Assembly (NCBI GenBank): GCA_964035575.1 | Contig: OZ037899.1 | Coordinates: forward strand, 930,001 to 994,000 | Direction: 5' to 3' | Source of the DNA: Rhynchopus sp. YZ270_cl-10 | Taxonomy: Eukaryota; Euglenozoa; Diplonemea; Diplonemida; Diplonemidae | Length of the DNA: 64,000 nucleotides | Part shown: piece after piece, positions 1 to 10,620 of the stretch | Numbering within the stretch: the first letter of the stretch is position 1 | How the letters are laid out: every line of letters begins with the position of its first letter | The notes under the pieces: generated by a model | The model's database searches: none | What the model was told of the DNA's origin: nothing | The model's input: the letters and a program-made list of their open reading frames with translations, nothing else | Program-made: the position numbers and the translations under genes

Positions 1-973
1 CCTCCCATCAGCATATTTCGAAGTAGGGTCAAAAACACCAGCCCTCTCTGCGGCGATTGGTTGTGGTATGTCCCCCGTCCGTCAAGGGGATCTCTATCGA
101 CGCTGCTTCAAATATGTGGGAGGTGCTCTCTCTCTCTACCGTCTTACGTTTTTATCAGCTTTTTTCCGGGACATTTCATTTCCGACCGTTAATATACGAC
201 TGATATTTATTTTTATACAAAGCGTAGCTTAAAAGGAGAAATAGCTCCTCAGATACGGTCGCCAATCACCCCTCCCACAGGGTAATTGAGCAATCAACGA
301 AAATTACTATTTTTTTTTTTTTTTATTACGTTCACGGAGTGCAAGGGTTGTGCATCGAAGTGCATCCCGTGTGTCCTCCTATTTGAAATTTGATGTATTT
401 TTATCTTTCCCCCAAAACCCCATGCGTCAGAAAAAAATATCCCGTGAAGGAACCACAGTGGTCCGGAGGCTCTTTTTAGAGTTGCGGCCACCACAGTGGT
501 GCGATCGACTCAAATGAAGTGGGTTTTGACCAAAAAAATAGTGGGGGGTGTGGTAAAATTTTTTCTGCAGTGCCTCCTCCCTCTCCCGTCTATCAAGAAC
601 TGCTTTTGCGTTGCAGATGTTGAAACGGAGTTCCATTGTGTGCGAAGGCGAATCTTCATTGCAGGGACGTGCGCGAATATTTCTTCACCAAAGTCTCAGG
701 GCTTGACTGTACGAACCAGGATACGTTGATCATGTCTGCATCAACAACCATTTCCTTCTCCAATCCCCCATCAAATTCAGTGTTCGTAAACAGCACTCAG
801 CACCTTTTCACCTTTCACCGGACTATGTCAAAAAACATTCGATTTTTTTTTTTTTTTCACACTGTCCCCCCTCACTCAATATCCCTCATATACACTCCCA
901 GAAGCCACCTTTTGAGGAAGGTTAAAGAAACCTTCCCAATTTGCTACACGAGAGTCACAACCAGACCTCCACA
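1..973. other. Spacer upstream of beta-adaptin, no gene seen
   Basis: No open frame here has the codon composition of the genes downstream. The stretch holds T-runs near 305-325 and 841-857, and two copies of an ACCACAGTGGT motif near 450 and 488. A copy of short repeat E, ending in CTGCATCAACAACCATTTCC, lies near 717-758. The promoter and 5' leader of the beta-adaptin gene must lie here, but no TATA-like or initiator element stands out. Confidence 0.6.
717..758 (+). repeat. Short dispersed repeat E, copy 1
   Basis: A GGATACG..TGCATCAACAAC segment resembles 6428-6478 and 34857-34908, all on the same strand and each followed by a pyrimidine-rich run. It is only about 40-50 bp and diverged, so family membership is tentative. 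Confidence 0.4.
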
Positions 974-3900
974 ATGTCCAAGGTGCAGAGCTCGCAGGTG
1001 CAGAAGGCACGCACCGAGGCTGCCGAGCTGAAGGACGACCTGCAGTCGCAGTCTCGCGAGCTGCAACGCGCAGCACTGCGCAAAATCATCGCGAACATGA
1101 CTGTCGGGCGCGACGTCTCCAACCTATTCGCAGACGTTTCACGCCTTATCGCCTCTTTGCATATCGATGTGAAAAAGCTTGTCTACCTTTACGTTCTCTC
1201 TACCGCACGCATGCAGCAGGACAAAGCAACACTCCTTGCAGGCAACTTTGTCAAGGACGTAAAGCACGACTCCCCTCTCATCCGCGGGCTTGCCGTCCGT
1301 ACGATGTCCGCTGTTCTGACCACCGACCATATTGCATCTGCGATACGCGACTCTCTGCAGGATAAGGACCCCTACGTGCGGCGGTGCGCAGCGACTGCGG
1401 TGTGCAAGATGTTCGCGTCGAACCGGCAGAGGACAGAGGATGGGGGCTTCCTGCACCACCTGCAGGAGCTGCTCTGCGACTCAAACCCGACTGTCATTGC
1501 CGCTGCGGTGTGCTCCTTGAATGAGATCCGTGAGTCCTCAGACATAGAAGAAGACGTGCTCGACCTCAATAACCGATCTGGCGGCATGGCAGTTAACGAC
1601 CTTCTCTCCGCCCTCGGCGACTCCAACGGATGCAACGAATGGGGTCAAGCCTACATCCTCGAAGGTCTCGCCTCTTACGAACCCGACACCCAAGAAAAGG
1701 GAGAGCTCATCTGTTCACGTGTCCTCTCCAAGCTGCAGCATGGCAACGCCGCAGTCGTCCTCTCCACCATCCGCATCATAGTGAAATACCTCGAAAAATG
1801 GTGCAAAAACAGCGACGACGAAAACACCAAGACATACCTCTCCAAGATCGGCCCCCCCTTGGTCTCCTTGGTGTCAGGGAGGGCGGAGAATGAGATCCGT
1901 TATGTCGCACTGCGCAACATCTCCGCCATTCTCAACAGATACCCTACGCTGCTTACCGCGCAGACCCGCATCTTCTTTGTGAAGTACAACGACCCGATTT
2001 ACATCAAGCTTGAGAAGCTCGAGATCCTTCTTGCTTTGGTCAACTCTAGCAATGCTGGGGTGATCCTCAGTGAGTTCAACGAATATGCACAGGAGGTGGA
2101 CGTTGAGTTCGTGCGCAAGGCTGTGCGTGCCATTGGGATTACTGCGATCAAGATTGAAAGCGCGGCGGAGGAGTGCTGTGGGGTGCTCTCGCAGCTCATC
2201 AAATCGCGGGTCAACTACGTGGTGCAGGAGTCGATCATTGTGGTGCGGGATGTCTTCCGGAAGTACCCCGGGCGGTATGAAGGGTTGATCGGGCTTATCT
2301 GTGAGGGGCTTGATATGCTTGATGAGCCCGAGGCAAAGTCTGCCATGGTATGGGTCATCGGTGAGTACGCCGAAAAGATCGAAAACGCGGATGAGCTCCT
2401 CGAAGACTTCATGGAAAGCTTCGACGACGAGAACCTCGAGGTGCAGCTCTCGCTCCTGACCTCTGTCGTGAAGCTCTTCCTCAAGCGCCCCAACGACACG
2501 CAGGAGCTCCTCCAGACCACCCTCCAGCGGGCCTCTGCCAGCGAAGTCCCCGACCTCAGGGACAGAGGCTACATGTACTGGCGTCTTCTCTCCATCGACA
2601 CCCAGGCCGCCGCTCAGGTTGTCATTGCCGAGAACGAATCCTCCATCAACGAGGAGAAGGGCTCAAAGATGGAGCCAAAGATTGTCGCCACGATTCTCGA
2701 GCAGATCGGCAACCTTGCCTCCGTGTACCTCAAGCCCCCGAACACCTTTGTGCAGGTATGCTAAGACAACCACCGATGCATCACGCCAATACGGCACCAT
2801 GGTGGCCACCTTTTAGATATAAACCACGAAATGGATGGTTGGGTGTCCACCCCGGTACACCGTACCAAAGTACACTGTCCCGAGAGGGCTGTTGTATTTC
2901 AAGTCAACATTTTTTTTGAGGTGATTTTGATCTTACCTTGTAACACATCCACACATCCACACATCCACACATCCATCCACACATCCACACATCCACACAT
3001 CCACACATCCATCCACACATCCACACATCCACACACAGAACTACTACGGCAAAAAGCTGCATGAATACTACATCGAAGACGAGGAGGCTGAGGACGAGGT
3101 TGTCACCGACAGCACCCTCCCGCAGTACCAGATGAGTCAGTACGGCGAGGCAGGCGGTGCCGCTGCACAGACGCCACAGACGCCGCCACCAGCACAACAC
3201 GCAGACCCGCTGGCGGGGGCGTTCTCCCCAGACCAGGATGTGTCGAAGTACCAGCGTGGTCAGGAAGTTGTACACCAGGTATTGTCTTTTTCCCACAATT
3301 TTTTCCACATCTCTTTAGAACACAACAAACCTTCTTCCTCCTCCGTTCTGTCCCGTTTTCGTGCGCACACAGGAGATTCTTACTTATTTTGTAATCAAAT
3401 CTATTCAATACATTCGGTAAGGCGTTTGCCGTATGCACTTTCAACTTCTCTTTTACCCTTCAGGTGTGGTGCGGCAGACAGGACGGCCACGGCGTGGAGC
3501 TGCAGGGACGCTTCATCCTCTCCGCAGAGGGGCAGCTCTGCATAGACGTTATCCTCACGAACACCACACAGGCCCCGGTCTCAGGGGTGTTCATGCAGCT
3601 TGATGCCAACTCGTATGATTCCTCCTTTCCCCCCCCCTCCCAATTTTTGACTGTGTTTCGTCCCGGACATATTTCAACTCTACTTTATTTCAACAAAACC
3701 TTAGGTACGGCATCCAGCTTGCGGGCGCGTTGACAGCACCAGAGCCACTTAACCCAGGTGCAGCACATGCACAGACGGTTCCGCTGTCGTTCAACCCCAG
3801 CGCTGGGGATGGGAAGAACCTTTGCACGATCAGGGTGGCGCTGAAGACGTCTTTGGGTGTTGGCTTTGGAGAAACCTCGAGTGCGATGCCTTTGTTGTTT

Positions 3901-4797
3901 GTGCCGGGTAGTGGGCTGAAGAAGGATGAGTTCTTGACCATATGGAGAGACATCCAGCAGGAGGAGCAGTTCGCAGTGTCGGGTGTGACGCAGACAGAGC
4001 TTGACAAGATGATGCAGCGTGAAGGGTACAACTTCGTCGCGAAGCGCAGCGAGGCGAGCACAGAGCTTGCGAACACCACGCTGGATCATCTCTACTACAG
4101 CTGCAAGACCATCACCGACGCTGTTGTCACCATTGAGGTGGCATTCAATACCATGACCCCCACAAATGCGATGGTATGTTCAGTTTTTTTTTTTCTAAAA
4201 ATCATAGGTTTCGAACGCGCGTTCGCGTTTTTTAGGCGTTTTCGAGTGCGCGTTTGAAAAACGAGAAAAAAAACGCGCGTTCGGAAAAAACGAGAAAAAA
4301 ACGCGCGTTTGAAAAAAACGAAAAAAAAACGCGCGTTTGAAAAACGAAAAAAAACGCGCGTTCGAAAAAAACGAGAAAAAAACGCGCGTTTGAAAAACGA
4401 AAAAAAAAAAAACGCGCGTTCGAAAAAGTGGAAGCCTCATGTTTACGTGGGGAGGTTTTTCGAACGCGCGTCGAAAAAGTGGTTTTTTCGAACGCGCGTC
4501 CAGTTTTTCAAACGCGCGTTCGAAAAAACCACTTTTTCGAACGCGCGTTTGAAAAAAAAAAAAAAAAAAACGCCCTTTTTTTTTTACGCGCGTCCGGCTT
4601 TTCGAACGCGCGTTTTTTTTTTTTTTTTCATGTGCGCGTTTTCCGATTTTGGATTTGCGCGTTTTCGATTTTCGAACGCGCGTTCGAAACCTATGAAAAA
4701 TAATCAAAAAAAAAAACTACAGGTCTCTGTCCGTACGACGTCAAAAGAATTCTCTTCGTTGATTAAAGCGCAGCTTATCAGCATGGCTCGGCAGTAA
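974..4797 (+). CDS. AP-1/AP-2 complex beta-adaptin (5 exons)
   Basis: Large beta subunit of a clathrin adaptor complex, expected on Golgi/endosome or plasma-membrane coats, where it sorts cargo and recruits clathrin. My exon model is 974-2755, 3039-3278, 3464-3612, 3705-4173 and 4723-4797, giving 904 residues, close to the usual 900-950. The first 594 residues are an alpha-solenoid trunk with typical beta1/2 signatures (ANMTVGRDVSNLFADV, RAIGITAIKIE, DLRDRGYMYWRLLS). Residues about 595-675 are the hinge, and the rest is the appendage (ear). All introns are GT-AG and every join keeps frame. I chose the ATG at 974 because it starts the conserved part and sits in ACAATG context; no in-frame ATG lies just upstream. 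The hinge shows no obvious clathrin-box motif. I am confident of family; whether it serves AP-1, AP-2 or both is not decidable. Confidence 0.93.
2811..2905 (+). repeat. Dispersed repeat A copy inside beta-adaptin intron 1
   Basis: Diverged copy of a roughly 110-bp module: a TAAACCACGAAATGGATG start, GGTTGGGTGTCCACCCC, GGTACACC, then GTACACTG..CGAGAGGGCT and GTATTTCAAGTCAAC. Better copies are at 17833-17945 and 34064-34165. It lacks the GGAGGACTGCAT segment of those copies. Confidence 0.75.
2943..3037. repeat. (CCACACAT)n microsatellite in intron
   Basis: About 95 bp of CCACACAT and CCATCCACACAT units run right up to the 3' splice site of beta-adaptin intron 1 (ACACACAG, exon starts 3039). 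The array replaces the usual pyrimidine tract. Confidence 0.85.
3421..3463 (+). repeat. Repeat C tail forming the end of beta-adaptin intron 2
   Basis: GGCGTTTGCCGTATGCACTT followed by TCAACTTCTCTTTTACCC and TTCAG. It matches the 3' half of repeat C (GAGGCGTTTTGCAC..TATCAACTTC) seen at 45724, 63208 and elsewhere. Here the repeat end supplies the pyrimidine tract and lies next to the acceptor. Confidence 0.55.
4203..4695. mobile_element. Foldback/MITE-like element in beta-adaptin intron 4
   Basis: The 493-bp unit starts CATAGGTTTCGAACGCGCGT and ends in the exact reverse complement; at least 23 bp are perfectly inverted. Both sides are flanked by AAAAAT, a probable 6-bp target duplication. Inside, about 17 copies of the self-complementary core ACGCGCGT are separated by A-runs in the first half and T-runs in the second, so the whole unit can fold on itself. 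It has no coding capacity. It almost fills the 549-bp intron (4174-4722). Confidence 0.85.
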
Positions 4798-5305
4798 AAT
4801 AGGAGGGGGAAAAAGGGCGGAGGATTGTGTTTTTTTTTGAAAGATGTGTGAGGCATTTATCTCTCAACCCTTTTTTTTGGGGGGGAGGCGTTTTAAAAAG
4901 GTACACCAAAGAAGTCCTCTCTTCCGTTGGGTGGGCAGCTGGCTGTTGTAATACCAGGTGGAGCTAAGGAGGGGGGGTGGGTGGGTTATATGGGGGTACT
5001 GCAAAAAAAAACATGAAAAGATTGAGCATTGCAGATGTGCTGGTCTTTTTTCATGAAGGAGTGGGGTTTGGTGGGGGAAAAGCACAAACAAAAAAGCGCA
5101 TTTAGAGTCTTTTTAGACACCTCTTTTTCATTTTTTTTTTCAAACACATTTTTTTTGGGGGTTTTTTTTTAAATTGGGAAACGCGGCTTACAGATTCTAC
5201 TGCAGGGAAGAAGGGAGAGGATGTCCTTTTATCTCACAGAGTATACACTAAAACAGAATCCAAGCTTTGTCGCACAATAACAAAAAAAAGCAAAAAAAAA
5301 AGTGG

Positions 5306-5422
5306 CACTATCGTTCCCATCACCCCCCCTTCTTGTAGTTGATGTGTTGGGCGCTTCTCCATACACACTGCATCTCACCGGGCGGTGTTGCGGAGCATGG
5401 TTGAGTGAACGACGTGGCATTT
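5306..5422 (+). repeat. R1 repeat, copy 1 (inverted relative to copy 2)
   Basis: About 115 bp including CTTCTTGTAGTTGATG, GGTGTTGCGGAGCATGGTTG and ACGACGTGGCA. The reverse complement of 9884-10012 matches it closely with small gaps. The ends, TGGCACTATCGTTC and GAACGACGTGGCA, are imperfect inverted repeats. It could be a MITE or a small structured RNA gene; no Pol III signals are clear in both copies. Confidence 0.7.
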
Positions 5423-5477
5423 TTTCACAAAAGTCGTGTAAAAAAAAAAAAAAAAATGAAAAAAAGACAAAACTAGT

Positions 5478-5530
5478 ATAGTGGAGTTCATCCTCGGGTG
5501 TCTACACTAACACAACCAAGTTTTCACAAA
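5478..5530 (+). repeat. Dispersed repeat G, copy 1
   Basis: AGTGGAG..TCGGGTGTCTACACTAACA then CAACCAAGTTTTCA. Related to 30622-30660, 35489-35536 and 63746-63794, all in the same orientation. Confidence 0.65.
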
Positions 5531-6100
5531 ACAAAAAGTATTGAACGAGAGACAGAGTCGGAGGGATAGCCTTTGCTTATTAATGATTTTGTTTTTTTTT
5601 TAAACGCCCGCACGAGAGACTTAGGGTCATCTTTTTAACTTTTCTTTTTTTTCTTTTTTTGCTCAACGTGCCCCTCCTCCTCCTCTCCTCCACTCTTATT
5701 TTCCGGGTTTGGTGTGTATAAGGCGACTAACTCCACGAGGCGGCAGTTCGTATCACCTTAAAACAAAAGCTTGTTTTCTTCTTCTCTTTTATGGGGTTTA
5801 ACAACGTTTCGGGTTTTTTTTGGGGGGACACTTTTTCCTTTCCTCGTTGAGAACTTCTTCTTCCCTTGAAGGAGGAACTATAACCTACAAATAAGACGCC
5901 TTCGCTATCCAAGGTGATTTAGGGGCGATTTTTTTTGTGTCCGAACACAACAATTAAAAAGGATTTCGCAAAATAAGCGTGTTGTGGGAGGGACAGCATT
6001 ACTGGGTTTGAGGAAAAGGGGCAGGGCGGGAGAGGTAAAGTATTTGCATCCACCCTCCATGCCGAGGATGAACCAAGAGTCTTCTTCTCCGAGAGAGAAT

Positions 6101-6160
6101 AATGCGCATTAGGTACGCAGTGTACAGTACACACTGTATACTGCGCACCAGGTGCGCATT
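6101..6160. repeat. 60-nt near-perfect palindrome
   Basis: The two 30-nt halves pair at 27 of 30 positions, counting three G-T wobbles. Outer arm is AATGCGCATT against GGTGCGCATT; the centre is GTACAGTACACAC. It lies in the spacer upstream of the Bfr1-like gene, followed by a GA-rich run. Confidence 0.7.
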
Positions 6161-6427
6161 GGAGAGAGAGAGAGAGAAAGAGAACGGAACCTTAAGATGG
6201 CCCCCCCCCAGCCAATTTGTTCGAATTTCTCTTTTGGCCCTCCCCACGGACACTCCATCTACCCCATCCGCCAGGAAAAAATCCCCCCCCCCCCTCACCC
6301 TTCAGCAAATACCTAATATAGAACGAGAATACAAAAAAAGACCCCCCTTATCACATTTTTTTTAAAATTAAACTTCTTCACGTTTATCGTCTGCTTGACA
6401 AAAGTTGACTTCTTTCTTACAGTTTTT

Positions 6428-6478
6428 CATCTGGATGGCTGGCATCGTAGGTGCCTGCATCAACAACTTCACTTTTTT
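6428..6478 (+). repeat. Short dispersed repeat E, copy 2
   Basis: GGATGGCTGGCATCG then AGGTGCCTGCATCAACAACT and a T-run; matches 34857-34908 (GGAGGTGCCTGCATTAGTAA) and 717-758. Confidence 0.4.
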
Positions 6479-6543
6479 CTTTTTCCTCCCTCTCCTCTCT
6501 CCTTCCTAGCTCATCCCTCCCTCAGAAGTGACAAAGTATCCAA

Positions 6544-9484
6544 ATGGGTGGCAGCAAAAGAGGCGGCCGTAAGGGAGGTGGGAAAGGGGACCGGAGTGAT
6601 GGGTACCGTGACCGGCAAAAGGAGGCACGTGAAAGGCAGTGGGCGGAGGAGCGTGAGTGGGATAGGGAGACGTTCCCGAGGCGTCGGGGCGAGCACGACA
6701 TCTGGGATGCGCAGCCGACCTTCAAGGTGATCCCCGAGCTGGAGGACCGCCGGGCGCAGTCGCAGCTTGAGGAGATCCTGACTGCTGCGGAAGACAAGCT
6801 GACGTCCCTGCGTGCACAGCTCGCAGACTCCTCCAAGCTTGCAGAGCAGCAGGAGAGCGTCAAGGCCGAGCTGCAGGCAAAGGTCGACGCACTCATCGTG
6901 GAACGCCAGGAGAAGCAGGACGCACTCCTCGAGATGGACGCGCAGATGTCCGCAGGCAAGAACGTCTCGCAGCAGATCAAAGACAAGATCAAAGCGCTCC
7001 ACGATGAGAAGGAGACCATCCGCCAGACCAAACGCGACAAATACAAGGAGCACGGTCTGCACCATAAGAGCGTTCCCACTGAGGCGGAGGCGAAGAAGAG
7101 AATAAGAGAAGTCGAGCAGAACATGGAGACCTGCCGTTCCCTTAGCCGCACTGCGGAACGCCAGTACATGTCTGAGATCCGCAAGCTTGAGAACGTACGC
7201 TATGTGATCAAAGACCTCGAGCGCCTCGACGCACACGTGCAGAACAAGGACGACGAGATCAAACTCTGCAAGAAGGAGCTGACCGACCTTGAGGAGGAAC
7301 GCCGGTCATGGGTCGAGAAGCGCGATGCAATGAAGGAATCTGTCAACGCCGTCACAAAGCAGATCACCGCCGCCAAGCGCGAGATGCAGCAGGCCTCCAA
7401 CCAGGACGTCTCTGGCCAGGAACGCCGCCAGACCGACTTCGTCGAACTCATGACCCACAAGGTCGGCTACTCCGCTGCCAAGGGGAAGTTCACCCGGGCC
7501 CTTGATGAGTGGGTCCTTGAGAAGGATGATTACATTAGCCGGAGGAAGGATGAGGAGCACATCTTGAGTGCACGTCAGGACAAATGGAAGGAGCAGCAGG
7601 AGCGCCGTGACCAGGCGTTGGCGAAGAGAAAGGAGAACCCTTGGGTGCAGGAGAAGGCTGCGGTCGAGGCGTTGACACAGTACATCGAGCACCTTGTACC
7701 GAAGGCGGTGCGTGAGGCGGCCGTTGCTGCGGCAGCTGCGGATACAGCAGCACCCTCTGACGAAGCAGACGAGCCCACCCCACCTGAGGAGCCTGCCGCA
7801 CCCAAGGACGACCCTGAAGAAGGCGACGCTGCAGCGCAAGGCGACAGCCGCGCGAACGGACAGCCCCCAGAGGGCGCAACAATCATCCACGACCCGAAGG
7901 GGGAGAAGAAGGGAGACCTCGGTGACAAGGATGACTGGCTCTTCGCAGACAGAACCAAGGAGATCAAGGCGTCCAAGGCAAAGTCGGGGGACAAGAAGGT
8001 ATGCGAAAGTAAACAAAAAAAAATGTGAGGAACTCAAGAAAAAAACGCGTGTGTTCCTTGAAATGTCTTCACCGTGTAGCGTGGTGCTGTGGCAAAACTC
8101 TTCCTCATCCACATAGGCAGGAAGCCCCCTTCTCCCTTCGGAGCCTCCCGTGGCAGATGTTACCAACGTCTTCGTTGCTTCTGTGGAAGGTGACCAGCGC
8201 TCTCCACTCCTTTGACGCCCCAGGGGTCCTCTCCACAACGTTCTCAGCAATGCTGAGGAAGGAGTCGCAGCATGTGGCGGCAGGAGGTTCCACCAGTGCG
8301 TGCAGAGCGTGGCCCTTGAGTTTATCTGACAGCGAAGTAATTGCGACAGAACCCCGTCGGGTCTTGCGGAAGTTCGTGTTGTTCGCGTATGAGGTTGTCG
8401 TGTTGTTCATCAATACGATGCGGCAAGCACCCGTTCATGGCTTGTGGTGTCATAGCATCCCCAAGTTCTAGGGCAAGGTCCCTTGCTCAGGGATGAAACT
8501 GACGCACGGATCTCCAAAAGTTGAGTCGAGTTGTTCACCTCATATTTTGTTAAATGACAAGTGATCGTTTGAACGGCGGCGCACAGGACGTCACCTCTTC
8601 GGGTCCTTCCAAGTTGCTGAGATTGACATTGGGGAATGGTCTATAAGGTGCGTCAGCGATCCCATGGCGGTATTCCCTCTAGGTCGATGGGGTCTTTGGA
8701 GACCTCACCGACCTTAGCCAGCCCAGCATTCCTGCTGTTTTATTTTTAGGTGCTTGGGGAAAAAAACCCCCAATCGCTTGGGAAAAGCGTGAACAACAAA
8801 AAACAAAATAAATTCTCAGGACGATAAGTTGAAGCACGACCTCGAGAGTCTGAATAACTTCAACACCCTGAAGATGCCGTTCCCTTCGACCACCAGCGAT
8901 GCTGTTGTCGCATGTATGTACACTACGAACCCAACACTACGTCTATCCACCCCCCTCCCCTCCCCTCCCCCACAGTGGAACAGCTGAAGAAGAGGAAGGA
9001 GTGGCTCCAGACAGCGGCCTACGACGCACCTATGCCCGACTGGAGACCTGGACACGAAGATGGCAGGAGAGAGCGTGGAGGAAAGCGCAGAGGGGGCAAG
9101 GGCAAAGGAGGTGGCAAAGGAGGCAAGGGTGGCAAAGGTGACAGGGTATGTGCTTTGGGGGGGGGTTTTTTTTTTGCAACATGCTGGGAGAGTTTTCCTT
9201 ACCAACCATGGCGTGTTAGGGGAAAATATGTACAGATAGATCAGAGACCCCACCCCGATACGGTTTTCATCTTTTTCTATCGTGCTCCGCCACTGACACT
9301 CCCATGTCTGTACTTCGCAATAATATTCACACTAACACCATTGGTGACAACAATCGAAATCCCTTTATCACCTCACAACACACCAAAAAACTACAAACAG
9401 AGAGGAGGAGGAGGGGACAGAGAGAGGCAGCCACGCAAGGAGAAGGAAGAGAAGGCAGCCAACGTGAACAGTGATGACTGGTAA
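6544..9484 (+). CDS. Coiled-coil protein, Bfr1-like, with RGG-type ends (4 exons)
   Basis: My exon model is 6544-7998, 8820-8913, 8976-9145 and 9401-9484, about 600 residues. Residues 1-15 are Gly/Arg/Lys-rich (GGSKRGGRKGGGKG). Residues about 70-330 are predicted long coiled coil rich in Glu, Lys and Gln. About 385-450 is an Ala/Pro/Glu linker. The last exons add a second basic Gly-rich stretch (KRRGGKGKGGGKGGKGG) and an acidic end. The layout, and a segment with spaced SEIRKLENVRYVIKDLERL, recall the Bfr1 family of ribosome/mRNP-associated proteins. I see this similarity by eye only, so the family is a proposal; a generic RNA-binding coiled-coil protein is the alternative. All three introns start GTATG and all joins keep frame, which supports the model even without a firm name. 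Confidence 0.75.
8100..8760 (-). mobile_element. Possible broken mobile-element fossil in intron 1 of the Bfr1-like gene
   Basis: This part of the 821-bp intron is much richer in G+C than other introns and reads like diverged coding sequence on the minus strand, with a Leu/Ala-rich segment near 8110-8410. I do not recognise the family. It looks broken, antisense to the host gene and unlikely to be expressed. The alternative is an unrelated GC-rich insertion with no coding past. Confidence 0.3.
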
Positions 9485-9883
9485 AACAGAAGAAGAAAAA
9501 ATAAGTTTCGAGATCGAACCGAACCCCTAACCGAGGGGAGAGAGCCGTCTCGTTCTCTGAAGGATGTTCCAAAAAATAAAAATTTAAAAAAGAACGCAAA
9601 AAAAAGAGGGCAGGGGTTCTCACAACGCACTCCCTACACAGCAGCCCTCATGAGTTTGATTTTTGGGGTAAAAATGGCCTTTTTTTTTGTATGGGGCAAG
9701 TATAGCAAAAAAAAAAAATGATAAAAAAAGCCCAACATAATAATTAGATTTTAGCCTACCCTGTTTATTGTTGTGTTTTCTCACTCTAACGTTTGTCTGA
9801 TGTGTCTGAAGAAATTTTTTTGTTTTGTTGCCAATTTGCTTGAGGTTTGCTCTTTTTTACGCACACTATTGTGAGCGGAAAGT

Positions 9884-10012
9884 GCCACGTCGTTCGCTCA
9901 CTCAACCGTGCTCCGCAACACCACCCAACAGATGGGATATAGTGTATGTGGGAGCGTCACCGCATCAACCAACTACAAGAAAGGTGGTGAGGGAACGACA
10001 AAGTGACACATA
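9884..10012 (-). repeat. R1 repeat, copy 2
   Basis: Reverse complement of 5306-5422 with clear matches over GTTGCGGAGCACGGTTGAGT and TTCTTGTAGTTG. The ends GTGCCACGTCGTTC and GAACGACAAAGTGACA are imperfectly inverted. Together the two copies bracket the Bfr1-like gene in opposite orientations. Confidence 0.7.
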
Positions 10013-10486
10013 TTCTCCAATTTTTCTTCAATTACTGTTTGTGATTGAGGTGCCTCACTAAAGCACCGAGGTTTTATCTCATAAAACTTCTCCTCTAAAT
10101 TCGATTGTCGAAAAAAATGGAAATGAAAAGATCTTAAGCTGTGGTAACATAATGTTCTGAGGACATAAAAACATAACCTTAAAAGGGAAAAAGGCACTTT
10201 TATAACATGAAGGAAAAAAATGGGACGAAAATAAATGGGAAAATTCGACGTTTTAACTTTTAAAAAAATGGTACATAAAAAATGGGGTAAGAGGCGACGA
10301 TGCGAAGCATGGGGAGGCGTGTGTCTCTCTTCCGCTGTGAAGGGGAGGCAACAATAAATATGTAAAAAAAAAGAAGACAACAAACGCACTGCAACCTTTT
10401 TGAAAACGACCCCCATATTGCACAGAAAAACGACCCCCTGTCGATATAGGGTTCTTTTCTTCTGCTGTTGTTGTGTGCACTGATCC

Positions 10487-10620
10487 GTTTCGACAAAAAA
10501 GTTACCCCCGCTGCCCCCCCCCCCCCAGAGTGGACGATTTGCCGGTCTATATCTTTTAAGTACAATGACTCCGGGCGACACTGTGTGCAAAGACTCAGTA
10601 GGGGGTTATTGTCGCGACAA
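10487..10620. repeat. MITE-like segment with inverted ends
   Basis: Left end GTTTCGACAAAAAAGTTACC and right end GGGGGTTATTGTCGCGAC are roughly inverted, with about 95 bp between. No clear target duplication was seen, so this may be only a local hairpin. Confidence 0.35.

Larger units (their letters stand above)
4798..6543. other. AT-rich spacer, 1.75 kb, with repeats
   Basis: No gene seen. Contents: homopolymer T and A tracts, one copy of the 115-bp structured repeat R1 (5306-5422), a repeat G copy (5478-5530), a partial repeat B (about 5608-5650), a 60-nt palindrome (6101-6160) and a repeat E copy (6428-6478) just upstream of the next gene. Confidence 0.6.

Noticed and set aside
4195-4797. 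Arg/Phe/Lys-rich open frames on both strands in beta-adaptin intron 4
   Set aside because: They are the foldback element's ACGCGCGT and A/T-run repeats read as codons.
8025-8471. Host gene of 148 codons on the + strand in intron 1 of the Bfr1-like gene
   Set aside because: No homology, poor coding composition in this frame, and it lies within an intron flanked by frame-keeping splice sites.
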